Origin: Phytophthora colocasiae
Lineage: Eukaryota > Oomycota > Peronosporomycetes > Peronosporales > Peronosporaceae
NCBI GenBank assembly: GCA_018806915.1
Contig: JAGKQI010000049.1
Span: forward strand, 310,001-374,000
Length of the DNA: 64,000 nucleotides
Reading direction: 5' to 3'
The notes under the pieces were generated by a model. The model was not told where the DNA came from. It saw nothing but the letters and a program-made list of their open reading frames with translations, and searched no databases. The position numbers and the translations under genes are program-made. This document shows positions 21,193 through 32,384 of this stretch, in pieces. Numbering within the stretch: the first letter of the stretch is position 1; each line of letters opens with the position of its first letter.

Positions 21193-23053
21193 CTACGCGC
21201 TCAAAGCGGTATCATACTTCATATCACGGGCAATGTTACGAAGCGCAAAGACGATCTCCAGGGCGTTGGGTCGTTGACTGGGGTCAAACGACGCGCAGGC
21301 CGTCGTGAGCTGCTGCAACGGGGCCGGGCAATCGTCTCGCAGCTTCGGCGATACCTGGCCTGAAGTGGCCAGGTGCATGAGCTGCATGGTTGTAAAATTG
21401 CGCTCGCTTACCTCTGCGTTGAGAGTGTAGGGTGGCAGGCACGTGTCCAACTCGGATAACACGATGGCGTACGAGTACACGTCGGCCTTTTCACTGTAGG
21501 CCTCGCCTCGAAGGATCTCTGGAGCTGTCCAGAGCAACGTCCCCACCCCGTTGGTCATCGTATCGTTGGAGGAGCGTTCGCGGCTGAGACCGAAGTCACT
21601 GAGCTTGGCTCGCAGTCGATTGTCGAGCAAAACGTTCAACGACTTGAGGTCGCGGTGGATGATGATCGGCTGGCGACCATGCAGATATGCTAGTGCCTCA
21701 GCGATGTCAGTGGCGATCGCCAACTTCTCTTTGTGCCAACTGAGTTCGTCTTTGCGTTTCGACTTCAATAGTACGGAGAGATCTCCCTGTTCCATGAACT
21801 CAGACACAATGCAGAGATCACACACCCGACTCCAAGATAACCCCACGAACCGAACAATGTTAGGGTGTTCCAGAGCTGCGGCTAGTCGGACTTCGTTGGA
21901 GAACAGCATGACATTGCTCTCGTCGTGGCGTTTTTCAGGAAGAAGTTGCTTGATAGCTACGATTTGAGAACCGCAGGTGCCACGCCAAACTTCTCCGTTG
22001 GCCCCCCTTGCAATGAGTTTCTCGAAAGTGAGGCAATCGTAAGAGATGCGCTTCGACGTGATATTCGCATCGACACAGAATGTCGTCAATTCAATTGACC
22101 GCCGCCGCCGGGATTCATTCACCGAGTTCCGGACACTGCCGTGCACGTTCAGTGTGTCATTATTGCCGTTTCCCCTTCGCCTTGAGCGAGTCGTCGTAGC
22201 ACTTGCGAAGACCGTGGGGGACGATTCGGAATCTTTCTCACGATTTTTCCTTTTGCGGTGCATTTGCACGGCAACGAGAACACCGACAGCGGCTGCCAGT
22301 AAGATGAAGAGTACCACCAGAATGACGGTATCTCCGGATATACTCGTCGTGACGGTGTTCGATAGCGATGAGGTGGGGACTGAGGAGTCGTTGGATGGCA
22401 TCGATTTACCTGAAAGCTCGCTGTCGAGCCACAGGTCGACGAATCCACCGCGTTTTGGAACACACCACGGGTTTTCGGGCATCTCATCAGGCTCGTGAAA
22501 TTGTACGCAAGGTGCCACGAAGAATGGATCAGCTGGGCAGCTCTCAATATTGCACGGGATCGGAGCAATTTGGTTGATCGTGAAGAGTACATCCGTCTGA
22601 ACAGTGTAGTTGCCGAACGGCCCAGAACCCACATCGTCCTCGACATCACCAGACCCAGAGTTGTCGGCTCTCACGTGCTTGTAAAGGTGGGTATCCGGTA
22701 CGCTCGTCAGATCTCCATCCTCGGACCATAACGTGCTGCCTTTCGCGTCAACAATATCACTTGCATTCTTCTCACTTGCGTGAATACCGCACTGTGCAGC
22801 CTTCCACACAGTTGTCGATGAGCACGTGGAATCTGCAAAGTACAGTCCACTCGAATCGCACGTTTCCAGGGGACAGTCCTTGTCCAAGAAAGCGTCATAA
22901 GGCGCCAAGATCACCGACATGTCCTCGTCACAAGGCACGTAGACTTGAACAAGTCGACCTCCACTCGTCATGACGAGACCTGTTTCCCACAACAGTGCCC
23001 GTTGCAAATATCCGGATAGTGCATCCCATTTCACCGATTTCTCATCGAGTCGC

Positions 23054-23061
23054 TTGAACAG
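23054..23061. repeat. Target-site duplication of the hAT element, left copy
   Basis: TTGAACAG; the identical octamer follows the element at 25386-25393. Confidence 0.92.
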
Positions 23062-25385
23062 CAGGGGTTCCGAATATTGTACTGATACTCATTTTCTCCA
23101 TTGGACTCCAGCCCGTAACGCATTGCAGGAAGAAACTCAAAGAAATCAATAATTGAGAACTATCAAAACGTCGCAGTAAATAATTGATATCACCGCGAAG
23201 AACCGTGAGAAACATGCACTGCTCACAGTCCCTGATGTCAGTTAATGTGCTGCTGTACTGTTTTCTAAATGCATCTGTCAACGACTTCCACACCCCAGTA
23301 GGAGGCGTTGACTTTCAGGAAAAGCAGCATCTCAACCGCTATAGGCGATAGTGCCTGGCGCTCGTGGCCGATCATAGCCCTGGCAACGCTAAACAAGCGT
23401 TCAACTTTGTTTGACGTGGGAGGGATTGCACTGACGAGTGGATAGCTGACTTCCGAAGCCTTCACCTTGCGCTTTTTGAGAATGCGCTCTGCAAAACTCT
23501 CCAACTGCAACATTTGCACTTCAGCGCTTGGAGCCAGTCTCCTCCACGCGCTCAAACGGCTGCATAGCTGCCTTTCGGCTCGGGACAGTCTTTCCGATTC
23601 ACCTGCTAGCACCTTTACAGCATCCAGACTCAAATGATGGCGAGTGAATAATATTTGCCGACGTTCCTACAAAAAATAATTGTTGGTTAGTGAAATTCAA
23701 ACTTCCTTTAGAAAAATGCAAACTTACCAAGATACGTCTTAAGTATCGGCTTCACAGCAATCAGACCATCAAGTGATCTCGAGCCCGAGAAGATCGACGT
23801 CATCCTTCTGCAACGCCAAGGACACCGGGATTCACAGTCCGATAGCTCATCCAGAAGTACCTTCAGGCGCTTGTGCGTTGCTGGCGAGGGCAAAAACTCA
23901 GCGATGTCTTCGTTGTCCATGGAAAGAAAACCACGTAGCTCGAAGTAGCGGCGCAGCATGGCGTGGGTAGAACCTCACCGTGTTTCTTGGCGCAGCACAG
24001 GCCGTAAAGGAGTCAATAATCTAATATAGAGGAGCAATTAATTATTATTAGCACAAAATACAATTGGAAAGAGGGCAAAACTTACCTCAGCTTTGATCCT
24101 CTTTTAGGGTCCTTAGCTTTTTCATCAATTGCTGGATTATGTTCAGATCGTCCTCGTAAGGTGCCAGGAGCTCCTTCATTGCCAGGTTCAGCTGGTGATT
24201 CTTGCACAGCCAACAAGCGGGACATCCATGAGGTTGGCCAACCGCTTGTTGACTGAGCAGTTGTCGCCGACTAGAAACCGGCATTGCGACAGCTGTTTTA
24301 CGAAAAACGGGAGGAAAATTGAGAGAGCTTCCATCAACGTCTCTGCTCCATGGTCATCACCAGGTCCTCGCACCACTGGTGCCATCGACACAAGAGGGCA
24401 TCGCGCGGTGCCTTCGCTCACGTACACCGCAAACACAGCAAGGTAGAACTCACTGCCGTTACTCCAGCCGTCCAGCATCAGGCCAAAATCATTTGGCATT
24501 TCAGTACCGATGATAGTTTCCACCTCCCGCGTCACTGCTCTCCATGTTGCTTCGCAACGTGTCCACTGACACTGGCGCCAAGTTAGTGTATCTGTACACA
24601 AAAATACAAGATCCATAAATTAATCTTCAAGTACTGGTACCGATTTAAATTCTTGTCCTTACCGGCGCGAGAGCGGGTTTTCAACAAAGGCCAGTGGGAG
24701 ATTTGCTTTTACCACCCACTCCATCCACCCAAACCGGTTTGACGCCTTCTGTCGAACCCAGGGGATGAAAGACCCAGTAGAAGTAGCGGAAGCGCTTCCA
24801 TTTCACGCTCGTACGTCGGATGTTCTGACGCGAACATGACCTACCAGGTTAGTGTAGCCAGTTCCTTGAGTTTGTTTACGGATTTCCCGCACGCCTTGCA
24901 CTCAAAGTATCCTGTAGGGTCGTTATTGTCGTCAACTATGCGTGTAAAAAAGAACTGAGCCACTTGCTTCGGCGTAAAGATCCCCTGTTTCCTGGAGGAA
25001 GCATAAGAGTGGATTCGCGCACCATTTCTGCTGGTTAAACGCTGGGTTGGCGGTTGGGAGAAGTTTTCAGCGATGCTGGATAAAAGAAAAGTGATCCTTT
25101 ATGATGAACTGGTACCATTGAGGCAACTACTGGACACTATTGCTTAATAACTTTTACAGGTTTAAGTAAATGGCGTTTTAGCATGATATATTTGAACTCA
25201 AATGAGTAGGTGTGGTTGTACATTAAATATAATGGATGGAAGGTTTTGAATATTAAAATAAATAATTCATTATAGTCGTGACATCTCCGTAAATAATTTA
25301 TTCTTGTCCCAGGAACCGTGAAATAAATAATTTCACCGAAAATACGGAATATATTTCCACTTCCGAGTATTTTTCGGAACCCCTG
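23062..25385 (-). mobile_element. hAT-family transposon, 2,324 bp
   Basis: The ends are inverted repeats: CAGGGGTTCCGAA.. at 23062 and its complement ending ..TTCGGAACCCCTG at 25385 (13 bp exact, weaker beyond). They are flanked by the perfect 8-bp duplication TTGAACAG at 23054-23061 and 25386-25393. CAGGG-type ends and an 8-bp duplication are diagnostic for hAT elements. It carries a minus-strand hAT transposase in pieces. The right 300 bp are AT-rich. It sits in coding sequence of receptor kinase 2. Confidence 0.92.
23280..25060 (-). pseudogene. hAT transposase, fragmented
   Basis: Read leftward there is a BED-type zinc finger (YFECKACGKSVNKL near 24890, with the His half in a shifted frame near 24840). 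The catalytic region is at 24616-24188 (FGLMLDGWSN and FLVGDNCSVNKRL, giving the first two Asp). A middle part lies at 24284-24087 and 23959-23708. The C-terminal dimerisation region is at 23633-23265 (TSNKVERLFSVARAMIGHERQ). These lie in different frames; some breaks might be introns (for example around 23660-23720 and 24000-24080), but the zinc finger frameshift argues that it is dead. Confidence 0.78.
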
Positions 25386-25393
25386 TTGAACAG
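25386..25393. repeat. Target-site duplication of the hAT element, right copy
   Basis: TTGAACAG; it pairs with 23054-23061 and encodes part of SLF in the receptor-kinase frame (minus strand). Confidence 0.92.
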
Positions 25394-25612
25394 CGACTCT
25401 GGAACGTTAGCCAACACGATCTGAGGCGCCGCAGCCTCTACGTTGCTCCCACTCGCTGCATTTTGTCTCTGGAGCTGATGCATCTCGGAAGGAAAGTCTA
25501 AAAGGGCATCTGCACCGCATTGCCAATGGACCGTCGATAGTAACAGTAGTGCACATGAAGAGACCTTGCCGATTGGAGCTTTCCTCCTTCGACGGTGACA
25601 CAGGTGCTGCAT

Positions 25613-25906
25613 CCCTCGTGGACGAGAGAGTATTCTTCCGAGATCAAGTGATGTTGTGAGCAGTAACAACCATCGTGCACGAGCAACGCGGAACACGCGT
25701 GGAGCGAGAAGAGGACAGTCGGTGCCGACACCCTGAAGCTCTACGCCGCTTCGAGGTGTAACGGTCTAAAAAAACTTCCTACAATAATTTAAAGGATAAC
25801 CTAGAAAGACCTATAAAGATTCCTTATCCGGAACTCATCCGGTTAATGTAATTCTATGGCTGACTGGCTGCGAATCCCCCACTTGTGATCTTGAGTCTGT
25901 AACACG
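25613..25906. other. Divergent promoter interval
   Basis: About 290 bp separate the start of receptor kinase 2 (leftward) from eIF3b (rightward), so both promoters must lie here. I see no clear Inr or other motif I would commit to. Confidence 0.4.
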
Positions 25907-27994
25907 ATGGCGCCTACGACGTTCGAGCAGAAGCTGGCCCACCTGAAGCGTGAGGCGGAGCACTACGCTGACTACTTGAGTGAAGAGGAAGTGGAGGATG
26001 AGGTGACGACCAAGGCCCATGAGGAGGCAGACTTTTGCAACGACTACAGTATGGCCGTTGTGGTTGGTGGTCTTCCTGCCGTTGACGAAGCAAAGCACGG
26101 CAAATTGTTAAACGTCGTGAAGAAGATTTTCGGTCAGGTCGGCCCTGTGGTGGACATCCACATGCCTTTCGGCTCCAATGGCAAGACTACTGGTTTCGCC
26201 TTCGTTGAGTACGAGCAGGAAGCTCAAGCCAATGATGCTGTCCGTACCATTAACAACTTTGCTCTGGACAAGCGCCACACGATGCTGGTGAACAAGTACG
26301 AGGACATCGAGCGTTATCAGAAGACACCTGCTGAGTTTGTAGCCCCTAAAGTGGAGAAGTTCGTCGAGCCCAAGAACCTCAAGACGTGGCTCACGGACCC
26401 TGCCCGTCGTGACATGTTCGTGCTGCGTCACGGCTCTGAGACGGAGATCTTTTGGAGTGACAAGGGTGAACTAGAGCTTGACTACGCCGGTGACCGTGAG
26501 AAGACCAACGGTAAACAGTGGTGCTCGCAGTATGTGCTGTGGTCGCCGCAGGGAACGTACCTGGCTACTTTCCACCCGCAGGGCATTGCTCTCTGGGGCG
26601 GTGACAAGTACGAGAAGGTGGGCCGTTTTGCCCACAAGAACGTCAAGTTGGCTGTGTTTTCGCCCAACGAGAACTACCTCATTACGGTGAGCGAGACGGA
26701 CCAGGAGTCGGCTATTATCATCTGGGACGTCAAGACCAGCAAGATGCTGCGTGCCTTCCCTGCTGGAAAGCCTGGTGCCAAGGGCGAGGTGGTGCAGGGT
26801 CTTATGACCCCGTTCAAGTGGAGCGCTGACGACAAGTACGTGGCTCGTCGCGGCAAGGACGTCATTAGCATCTACGAGCTGCCGTCCATGAAGCTGCTCG
26901 AGAAGAAGTCTCTTCGTGCCGAAGGTGTGCACGACTTCTTCTGGTCGCCGACTGACCCGATCCTGGCCTACTGGGCACCGGAGGGCAACAATGTGCCTGC
27001 CCGTGTGTCACTGGTGGAGCTTCCGTCTCGCCGTGAGGTGCGTCAGAAAAACTTGTTCAACGTGAGCGACTGTAAGCTGCACTGGCACCCGAACGGCACC
27101 TTCCTGTGTGTAAAGGTGACTCGCCACTCTAAGTCGAAGAAGACCATGTACACGAACTTCGAACTGTTCCGTGTGCAGGAGCAGCTGGTGCCTGTCGAGA
27201 TGCTGGAGGTCAAGGACAACATCGTGGCGTTCGCTTGGGAGCCCAAGGGCACGCGCTTCGCCACCGTTCACGGCGAGGGCCAGCAGCGCCTGAACGTGTC
27301 GTTCTACGACATGGATGGTGGCAGCAAGACGGCGAAGGAGGTGACGCTGTTGTACACGCTCAAGGACAAGGCTTGCAGCCACCTGTACTGGTCGCCGCTG
27401 GGCAACAACATCGTGCTTGCTGGTCTGGGCGAGATCAACGGCCAGCTTGAGTTCTGGGACGCCACGGAGCAGCAGAGTATCACTGTGCAGGAGCACTTCA
27501 AGTGCACGCACGTCGAGTGGGACCCGTCTGGACGTGTGGTGGCGACGGCCGTATGCCAGCCGCTGGACAACTCGTACTACAAGTTCACTATGGACAACGG
27601 CTACACGCTGTGGACGTTCCAGGGCAAGCAGCTTCTGGAGGAGAAGAAGGACGCGTTCTACCAGTTCCTATGGCGTCCTCGCCCGCGCACGCTGCTGTCG
27701 GACAAGGAGTACAACAATGTTGTCAAGAACCTCAAGAAGTTCGAGAAGCGTTTCGACCAGATGGACCGACTCAAGGAGCGCGAGCGTTTGGCCGCCGAGA
27801 ACGCGGAGCGCAACCGCAAGGAGCAGGAATTCCAGGAGCTATTGAAGAAGCGTCTGGCTTCTGCTGCTGCTCGTCGTGCCGAGTACATCTCTCTGCTGGA
27901 CGGCTACGACAGCGAGGACGAGAACGAGTACATTGTGCAGAGTCACACGTACGACGATGTGCTCGAGATCAAGGAGGAAGTCATGCGCAAGTAA
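25907..27994 (+). CDS. eIF3b: Translation initiation factor eIF3 subunit B
   Basis: One exon of 695 codons from ATG at 25907. The N-terminal RRM (about 45-130; VVVGGLP, GFAFVEYEQEAQANDAVRTIN) is followed by the WD40-like propeller typical of eIF3b/Prt1. Propeller elements include WCSQYVLWSPQGTYLATFHPQGIALWGG, SPNENYLITVSE and FKWSADDKYVARRG. A charged helical C terminus (about 610-690, rich in Lys and Glu) is where eIF3b binds eIF3i and eIF3g in other eukaryotes. The protein scaffolds the eIF3 complex on the 40S subunit during start-site scanning. The length is close to other eIF3b proteins and the frame is clean. Third positions are GC-rich, unlike most neighbours, as expected for a highly expressed oomycete gene. 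Confidence 0.96.
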   Translation: MAPTTFEQKLAHLKREAEHYADYLSEEEVEDEVTTKAHEEADFCNDYSMAVVVGGLPAVDEAKHGKLLNVVKKIFGQVGPVVDIHMPFGSNGKTTGFAFVEYEQEAQANDAVRTINNFALDKRHTMLVNKYEDIERYQKTPAEFVAPKVEKFVEPKNLKTWLTDPARRDMFVLRHGSETEIFWSDKGELELDYAGDREKTNGKQWCSQYVLWSPQGTYLATFHPQGIALWGGDKYEKVGRFAHKNVKLAVFSPNENYLITVSETDQESAIIIWDVKTSKMLRAFPAGKPGAKGEVVQGLMTPFKWSADDKYVARRGKDVISIYELPSMKLLEKKSLRAEGVHDFFWSPTDPILAYWAPEGNNVPARVSLVELPSRREVRQKNLFNVSDCKLHWHPNGTFLCVKVTRHSKSKKTMYTNFELFRVQEQLVPVEMLEVKDNIVAFAWEPKGTRFATVHGEGQQRLNVSFYDMDGGSKTAKEVTLLYTLKDKACSHLYWSPLGNNIVLAGLGEINGQLEFWDATEQQSITVQEHFKCTHVEWDPSGRVVATAVCQPLDNSYYKFTMDNGYTLWTFQGKQLLEEKKDAFYQFLWRPRPRTLLSDKEYNNVVKNLKKFEKRFDQMDRLKERERLAAENAERNRKEQEFQELLKKRLASAAARRAEYISLLDGYDSEDENEYIVQSHTYDDVLEIKEEVMRK

Positions 27995-28896
27995 AAAGCT
28001 GTAGCCACGTCAGTGGATATTTAACATGCCTCGGTTGTTGCGGGATGTTTGATGCTGCTCCTCCTCATCTTCAGGTCTCATCAATCTGTTCGTACTTTAT
28101 AGGAGATGTCGCACCAAGCAGCGCGTGCCAGCTCATACAGCACGCACGTGCTAAGCATGAACGACATCGTTGACGCTCATGACGGAGATGAAGCTAGGTT
28201 CTTCTCGCGTGCAGATTGGGGACGGACCGTCCGTCCAGCGCTCTTGGCCTAAAATCCCGACGACCGGTGTAAATTCTCCAGCTGGTCGGGAGTACCGTTT
28301 ACAGTCATTGTGGTTGAAGCGGTACAGACAACGAGCAGGGAGAAAAGCTGTATCCGCGTCGTCCACTTTCCAGACCGGCAGTCAGGACGAGCAATTGGCT
28401 GCTGACAACATGCAAATTGCCCTCCTCACCTGCAGAGCAGAGCAGAGCAGGTGAGCGGGCAGTCCACACAGCATCGATTGCCTTTCAAACCAAAGCTTAA
28501 GGACTACGAACGGCACACTGTACCAACTTGGAAAAGTCTTACGTTGAAGTCGCTTGTCTAACTGCACACCCAGCCCTCGTTCAGAATTCATAGCCATTTA
28601 AGTATGCCTTACAATATTCAAGACGCAGGAAAGGTGCGTCGGAACCTTAGAATGGGTCAAAGAGCTCTAAATTTGAGCGCTTAAATAAATCCAGGATTTT
28701 TATAAAGGCATCACATATTGAACGCTAGCCGTACAGTACATGAATTCCTATTTGTGGTTACATCTACATGATAATTTTCAAAGTGACTAGCTATTTGACT
28801 CCCGGTAATCCGCAAACGCTGAATGAACTGGACATGTACATACCACGTACAGTACCGGTAAATTGGGTCTATAATTTGATACCGTTTTATGGTTAT
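27995..28896. other. Intergenic between eIF3b and the HAD-like gene
   Basis: About 900 bp without a supportable gene. A short GCAGA repeat (gcagagcagagcagagcagg) lies near 28431-28450. Confidence 0.4.
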
Positions 28897-28910
28897 GCTC
28901 ATTTTACACT
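28897..28910 (+). promoter_or_regulatory. Oomycete initiator (Inr)-like element
   Basis: GCTCATTTTACACT matches the known oomycete core promoter (GCTCATTYYNCA type), which sits over the transcription start. It is about 120 bp upstream of the start codon at 29026, a usual 5' UTR length for these organisms. Confidence 0.65.
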
Positions 28911-29025
28911 GCGCCCTTTCGCTCCACGCCCTCTGCCCGCCGACTTGTTTTTCGTTTGCGTTCCTCCGCTTCAAAAGACATTTTACCAGACACTGCTACA
29001 ACTTGTTCTTCTTCCTATCCACTAT

Positions 29026-29843
29026 ATGGGTGTCAGCCGCGTCGTCCGCACCGCCGTCCGAGAAGAACCTGTGTCCCCTACGCAGGCCGTCGAGCAGCCT
29101 CTCGCCCCCGCCCCTCGTACGTCTGCGTGTCTTTTCGTCCGTTTCGCTTGGTGTATGAGTTTCTTACCGTTATGCTGTGACTTCTTCCATTTTGTGTAGT
29201 GATTATTCTGGACTGGGATGACACCATTCTACCCAACACACACTTGGCCAAGCTCGGCTTCTCTTCCGAGGACGAGGTCTTTGAAGTCCCCGAGGACTGT
29301 GTGCCCACGCTCGAGGAGCTCGCTAAAGAGGTGGAGAACTTCCTGACAGCTTGTTTAAAGATTGGCACATGCTGCATCGTCACCAACGGCCTGGCTGGAT
29401 GGGTTGAACGCTCTTGCCAGCGTTTCCTGCCCAACGCCGTGCCGCTGGTGGAGCAGATGACCATCATTTCGGCACGTTCCAATTTTGAGAGCATGTACCC
29501 TGACCGCCCCATTGAATGGAAGATTGCCGTCTACCGGGACCTGTTTGCGAAACGAGGCTTCATGCAAGAGCTACCTGTGGAAACTCACGGAGTTTACGTC
29601 CAGCAGCAGGAGCGGGAGCTGCAACAGGTCATCGCCCTGGGTGACTCGCAGATTGACCGCTGCGCCATCCAGTACGTGGCGCGACGTACGCCCAACACGC
29701 AGCTCAAGTCTATTAAGCTGCTAGACAACCCAAGTATGACCCAGCTGCAGAAGCAGTTGAATCTGCTTGGTGTGTTCCTCGTGCAGCTCAGCGGCCATGA
29801 CGAGGCGCTCGACCTGGAGCTGTCCAACGAGATGCTGCAGTAA
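29026..29843 (+). CDS. HAD-superfamily phosphatase-like protein, two exons
   Basis: Exons are 29026-29116 and 29200-29843, with an 83-bp intron (GTACGT..TGTGTAG), giving 244 residues. The splice joins a short Pro/Ala-rich leader (ATG at 29026, MGVSRVVRTAV) to the HAD motif I, LIILDWDDTILP, with both catalytic Asp residues. Later parts fit motif II (CCIVTNG) and motif III/IV (VIALGDSQIDRCA). Homologues with DWDDT(L/I)LP are common uncharacterised proteins in oomycetes and other protists; the substrate is not known. Without this splice the frame would have no ATG before the catalytic motif, which supports the intron. A good Inr match lies upstream. Confidence 0.82.
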
Positions 29844-30123
29844 GCCACGGCCATCAAGCCGCCACCCCACCATTTATCCATATCTATATATCTATAGGAC
29901 CAGAAGAGCAGTCGATAACAAGTAGCAGTAGCAACCTCATTTCTTTGGAAATCTAGAAAACGTCTGTAGAATACAGTATTTAAACCCGTGCTACTCGTGT
30001 GTGTTATGTTTTGTGGTTGTGTGTGTTGGACCAACACTGTTGGTTGAATGGTAGTACGTCGCAGTACTCCAACTCGAGTTTCCAGTGCAAGTTGCACATG
30101 TACGGTGGTAAATCAGCACTTGC

Positions 30124-31717
30124 ATGCAGAACTTTTGCTTGGGGCTCAATGCTGAAGATGGTGTCATGTCGCGATCTGACCAGTCGAACTTCATACCTCC
30201 TCAGCAAACTTTGCCGCCATTGCCGAAGGAATGGCGAGCTGAGCCTGCCGACTCGGCCAAGAGAGATCGATGGCTCCTAGGCAGGTACAGTACAGACCGT
30301 TCTTATCTTTCTCGCCAACGTTTTTCTCCTGCTCGTTGCTCCCCTATCTTTAGCCGACACACGTCGTGCGGTTGCGCTTGCTGCCGCAAAGACTGGGCTC
30401 CGATACAAGCAGGAAGCGCAGGCCTGATACTGGATGACCCGAAGAGCAGGTGCGTGTGTCCGAGAGATCAGCACGATAGTGAAGTCTGGATCTCTAAAAG
30501 CTTCGTGTGTCGGCTCTGGTTGAAGCTGTCAGGAGACGACGATCGGAGAAAGTGTTGCTGCCGGCGCTCAGGAATCCAGCGACGTACGCTGTCGAGAGTA
30601 ATCAGCGCGAGGCTGACGCTGAGTGGGATGATCCACACCGCCGGCTTCGTCGAAGAAGGCGTCAAGTAGAGTCATTGCCACCGCAGCTAGCATACATCTA
30701 CCTACCGCCGGTATTTCCCTTCGTCGAGCATCGCTACGATGAAACTCGACGACATAGCCTATGGCGAAATAGAGCGACCAAGACATTCAGAAGGCAGCAT
30801 CTCCGACGAAAGTATGATACTTCTAGCGGTGATAGTGGGGACGACAGCAGTTGCAGCTCCAGCGACGAAGACGATCATATTCCAATGCCACAGAAGAAAA
30901 CCACTATGCGTAGTCAACGCATGAGGTCACTCGCAGACATGGCGAAGCTGCAGAATGACGCTGCCACCACGATCCAGGTGCTCATTCTTTCTGATAACTT
31001 ACTATGTCACTCTGCTAATGGTAATCTCCTGTGCAGAGCGAGTATCGCTTCTATCGACGGCGACTGGCTAACCGGAATCGCCGGAAGCACCGACTTGCGA
31101 TGCAAGCGCAGACCTTCCTGGACGTGTTTCTGCTTCGGGAAATGACCAGCCTCGTGCCAGTTTGCTTACTCGAGGTTCTACGCGAGACACGTGCACAGGT
31201 AAGATAGGCGGTCAACATGCAGGGAGATGCCTTTCATTCATTGCTGTGTGTTGGATAATTTGCTCGCAGGAAGCGGTATCGGTCAAGCTCAAGAAGGACT
31301 TCGCGGCTTCGCTGGCTGATGATATGCTGGTGCCCCTCATCGATGAGAGCATTCGCAACGTTTTTCATGACGTACTTCAGGCCACCGTGGAGTCATATTT
31401 AGCAGAACAACTCGGCCACTCTACACGTAGAGCCGCGACTCCGATGGCCGTGTCCATAGCTACCGACATCCTGGACAACTGGATCAAGGAACTCGTAGAA
31501 AACCTGCTCCCGGAAGGTACACACTTATTGCAACATTCATATTGCTGCTATGGATTCAGATTATTTTGTCGCTTGTGTAGTGCTGGTGGAAATGGCGTCC
31601 GAGTACACTTTACGCCAGCGGCATGAAGTTGTATGGGAAATGTTGCTTGAAGACGAACTCCAGTCGGTAGCATTAGACGCTGTTGAGGACTTCAACTGGA
31701 GGAAGCCTGTTGGTTGA
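30124..31717 (+). CDS. IQ-motif-containing protein, multi-exon, family unknown
   Basis: The last four exons are clear: 30501-30977, 31037-31198, 31270-31516 and 31581-31717, each bounded by GT..AG and in phase. They encode an Arg-rich segment (FPFVEHRYDETRR), an acidic Ser run (SSGDSGDDSSCSSSDEDD), an IQ-like site spanning a splice junction (AATTIQ/SEYRFYRRRLANRNRR), and a helical C terminus (DDMLVPLIDESIRNVF). The first exon probably begins at 30124 or 30166 and ends near 30284-30289. The connection to 30501 is unresolved because each reading of 30355-30500 meets a stop or an odd join. The IQ site suggests calmodulin binding. I do not recognise the family. Confidence 0.6.
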
Positions 31718-31820
31718 AGTGGGGCCAATCGTTTGCGTCTATTAATTTATCACCATTAATTGGCTGAAAATCATTCAACCTACAACTAAAATCGCTGGAG
31801 ATCAGCTATTCCTACAGACC

Positions 31821-32300
31821 ATGTCGACGCCCTTCGTCTCGAGCCTACGCACGTCTCTAGGCGCCACCGATGCCAATGCAATGGTATCATCAGCCGCACC
31901 AGATTCTACTGCCGGTAAAACCGCCATGATGTCTTTGTTCTCGGGTCTGGACTTGGCTCTGGACGCTAGTGGCGCTGTCGTGTCCAATACTAATGGTCGC
32001 TCGGCTGCCAAGGACCTTCTGGCCTCCAAGAACGCTGAGAAGCAGGCAGAAGCTCAACTCGCAGCGTCACAAGTTTTTAAGAAGCAACAGCAGAGACAGC
32101 AACACAATCAGAAGAAGGAGCAGCCCGTGACGGCTCTGAGTCAAGCAATTGGACTCTTCACTCAAGAACTGGACGAACGCGACTCGTTCATGTCCCGCAA
32201 CACTAAAAGACGGCAAAAAGGCAGCAAGAAGACGCGAGGAAGCACCTCAACTCCCTCTCGTGGACGCCGTCAGCGTCACGAGAAATACAAACGCGTTTAA
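31821..32300 (+). CDS. Small basic protein, unknown
   Basis: A clean 159-codon frame from ATG at 31821. The first 70 residues are mixed (FVSSLRTSLG, MMSLFSGLDLALD). The middle is Gln/Lys-rich and helical (QVFKKQQQRQQ). The end is strongly basic (KRRQKGSKKTRG, RGRRQRHEKYKRV) and resembles a nuclear or nucleolar localisation tail. It has no domain I can name; ribosome-biogenesis proteins often look like this, but that is a guess. It stops 85 bp before the SMG9 start on the same strand. Confidence 0.6.
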   Translation: MSTPFVSSLRTSLGATDANAMVSSAAPDSTAGKTAMMSLFSGLDLALDASGAVVSNTNGRSAAKDLLASKNAEKQAEAQLAASQVFKKQQQRQQHNQKKEQPVTALSQAIGLFTQELDERDSFMSRNTKRRQKGSKKTRGSTSTPSRGRRQRHEKYKRV

Positions 32301-32367
32301 TTTTTGCCAAATACCATTTTCATACTTATTTCTTATTCATGGCAATTATAATTAACAATTAATTTCC

Positions 32368-32381
32368 TCTCATTTTCAAAC
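32368..32381 (+). promoter_or_regulatory. Oomycete Inr-like element of SMG9
   Basis: TCTCATTTTCAAAC matches the oomycete initiator. It lies only about 10 bp before the ATG at 32385, so the 5' UTR would be very short if it is used. Confidence 0.5.
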
Positions 32382-32384
32382 AAA

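Larger units (their letters stand above)
21193..25612 (-). pseudogene. Receptor-like TKL protein kinase 2, split by a hAT transposon
   Basis: The N terminus is at 25612-25394: ATG, a basic stretch HRRRRK, and a signal SSCALLLLSTVHWQCGADA. The rest is at 23053-21193: a Cys-rich ectodomain starting KRLDEKSVKWDALSGY, a membrane span (VILVVLFILLAAAVGVLVAV), and a TKL kinase with GANGEVWRG, VAIK, IIHRDLKSLNVLL, SDFGLS and TAPEILRG. Between them lies a 2,324-bp hAT element with an 8-bp duplication. Counting one copy of the duplication, the two parts make 2,088 bases, an exact 696 codons including stop, and the layout then mirrors kinase 1. So the gene was intact when hit. As it stands the signal peptide is cut off and the frame runs into the transposon, so no surface receptor can be made unless the element is spliced out or excised. 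Confidence 0.85.

Noticed and set aside
23042..23293. A signal-peptide exon for receptor kinase 2 (LLISLSFFLQC)
   Set aside because: It lies inside the hAT element and is in the wrong frame; the real signal is at 25612-25394.
25298..25696. An independent small secreted protein (possible effector) with a signal peptide
   Set aside because: It is the 5' part of receptor kinase 2; its last residues read into the hAT end, and the true continuation lies beyond the element.
28170..28454. Coding frame downstream of eIF3b
   Set aside because: No domain and no support; partly made of a GCAGA simple repeat.
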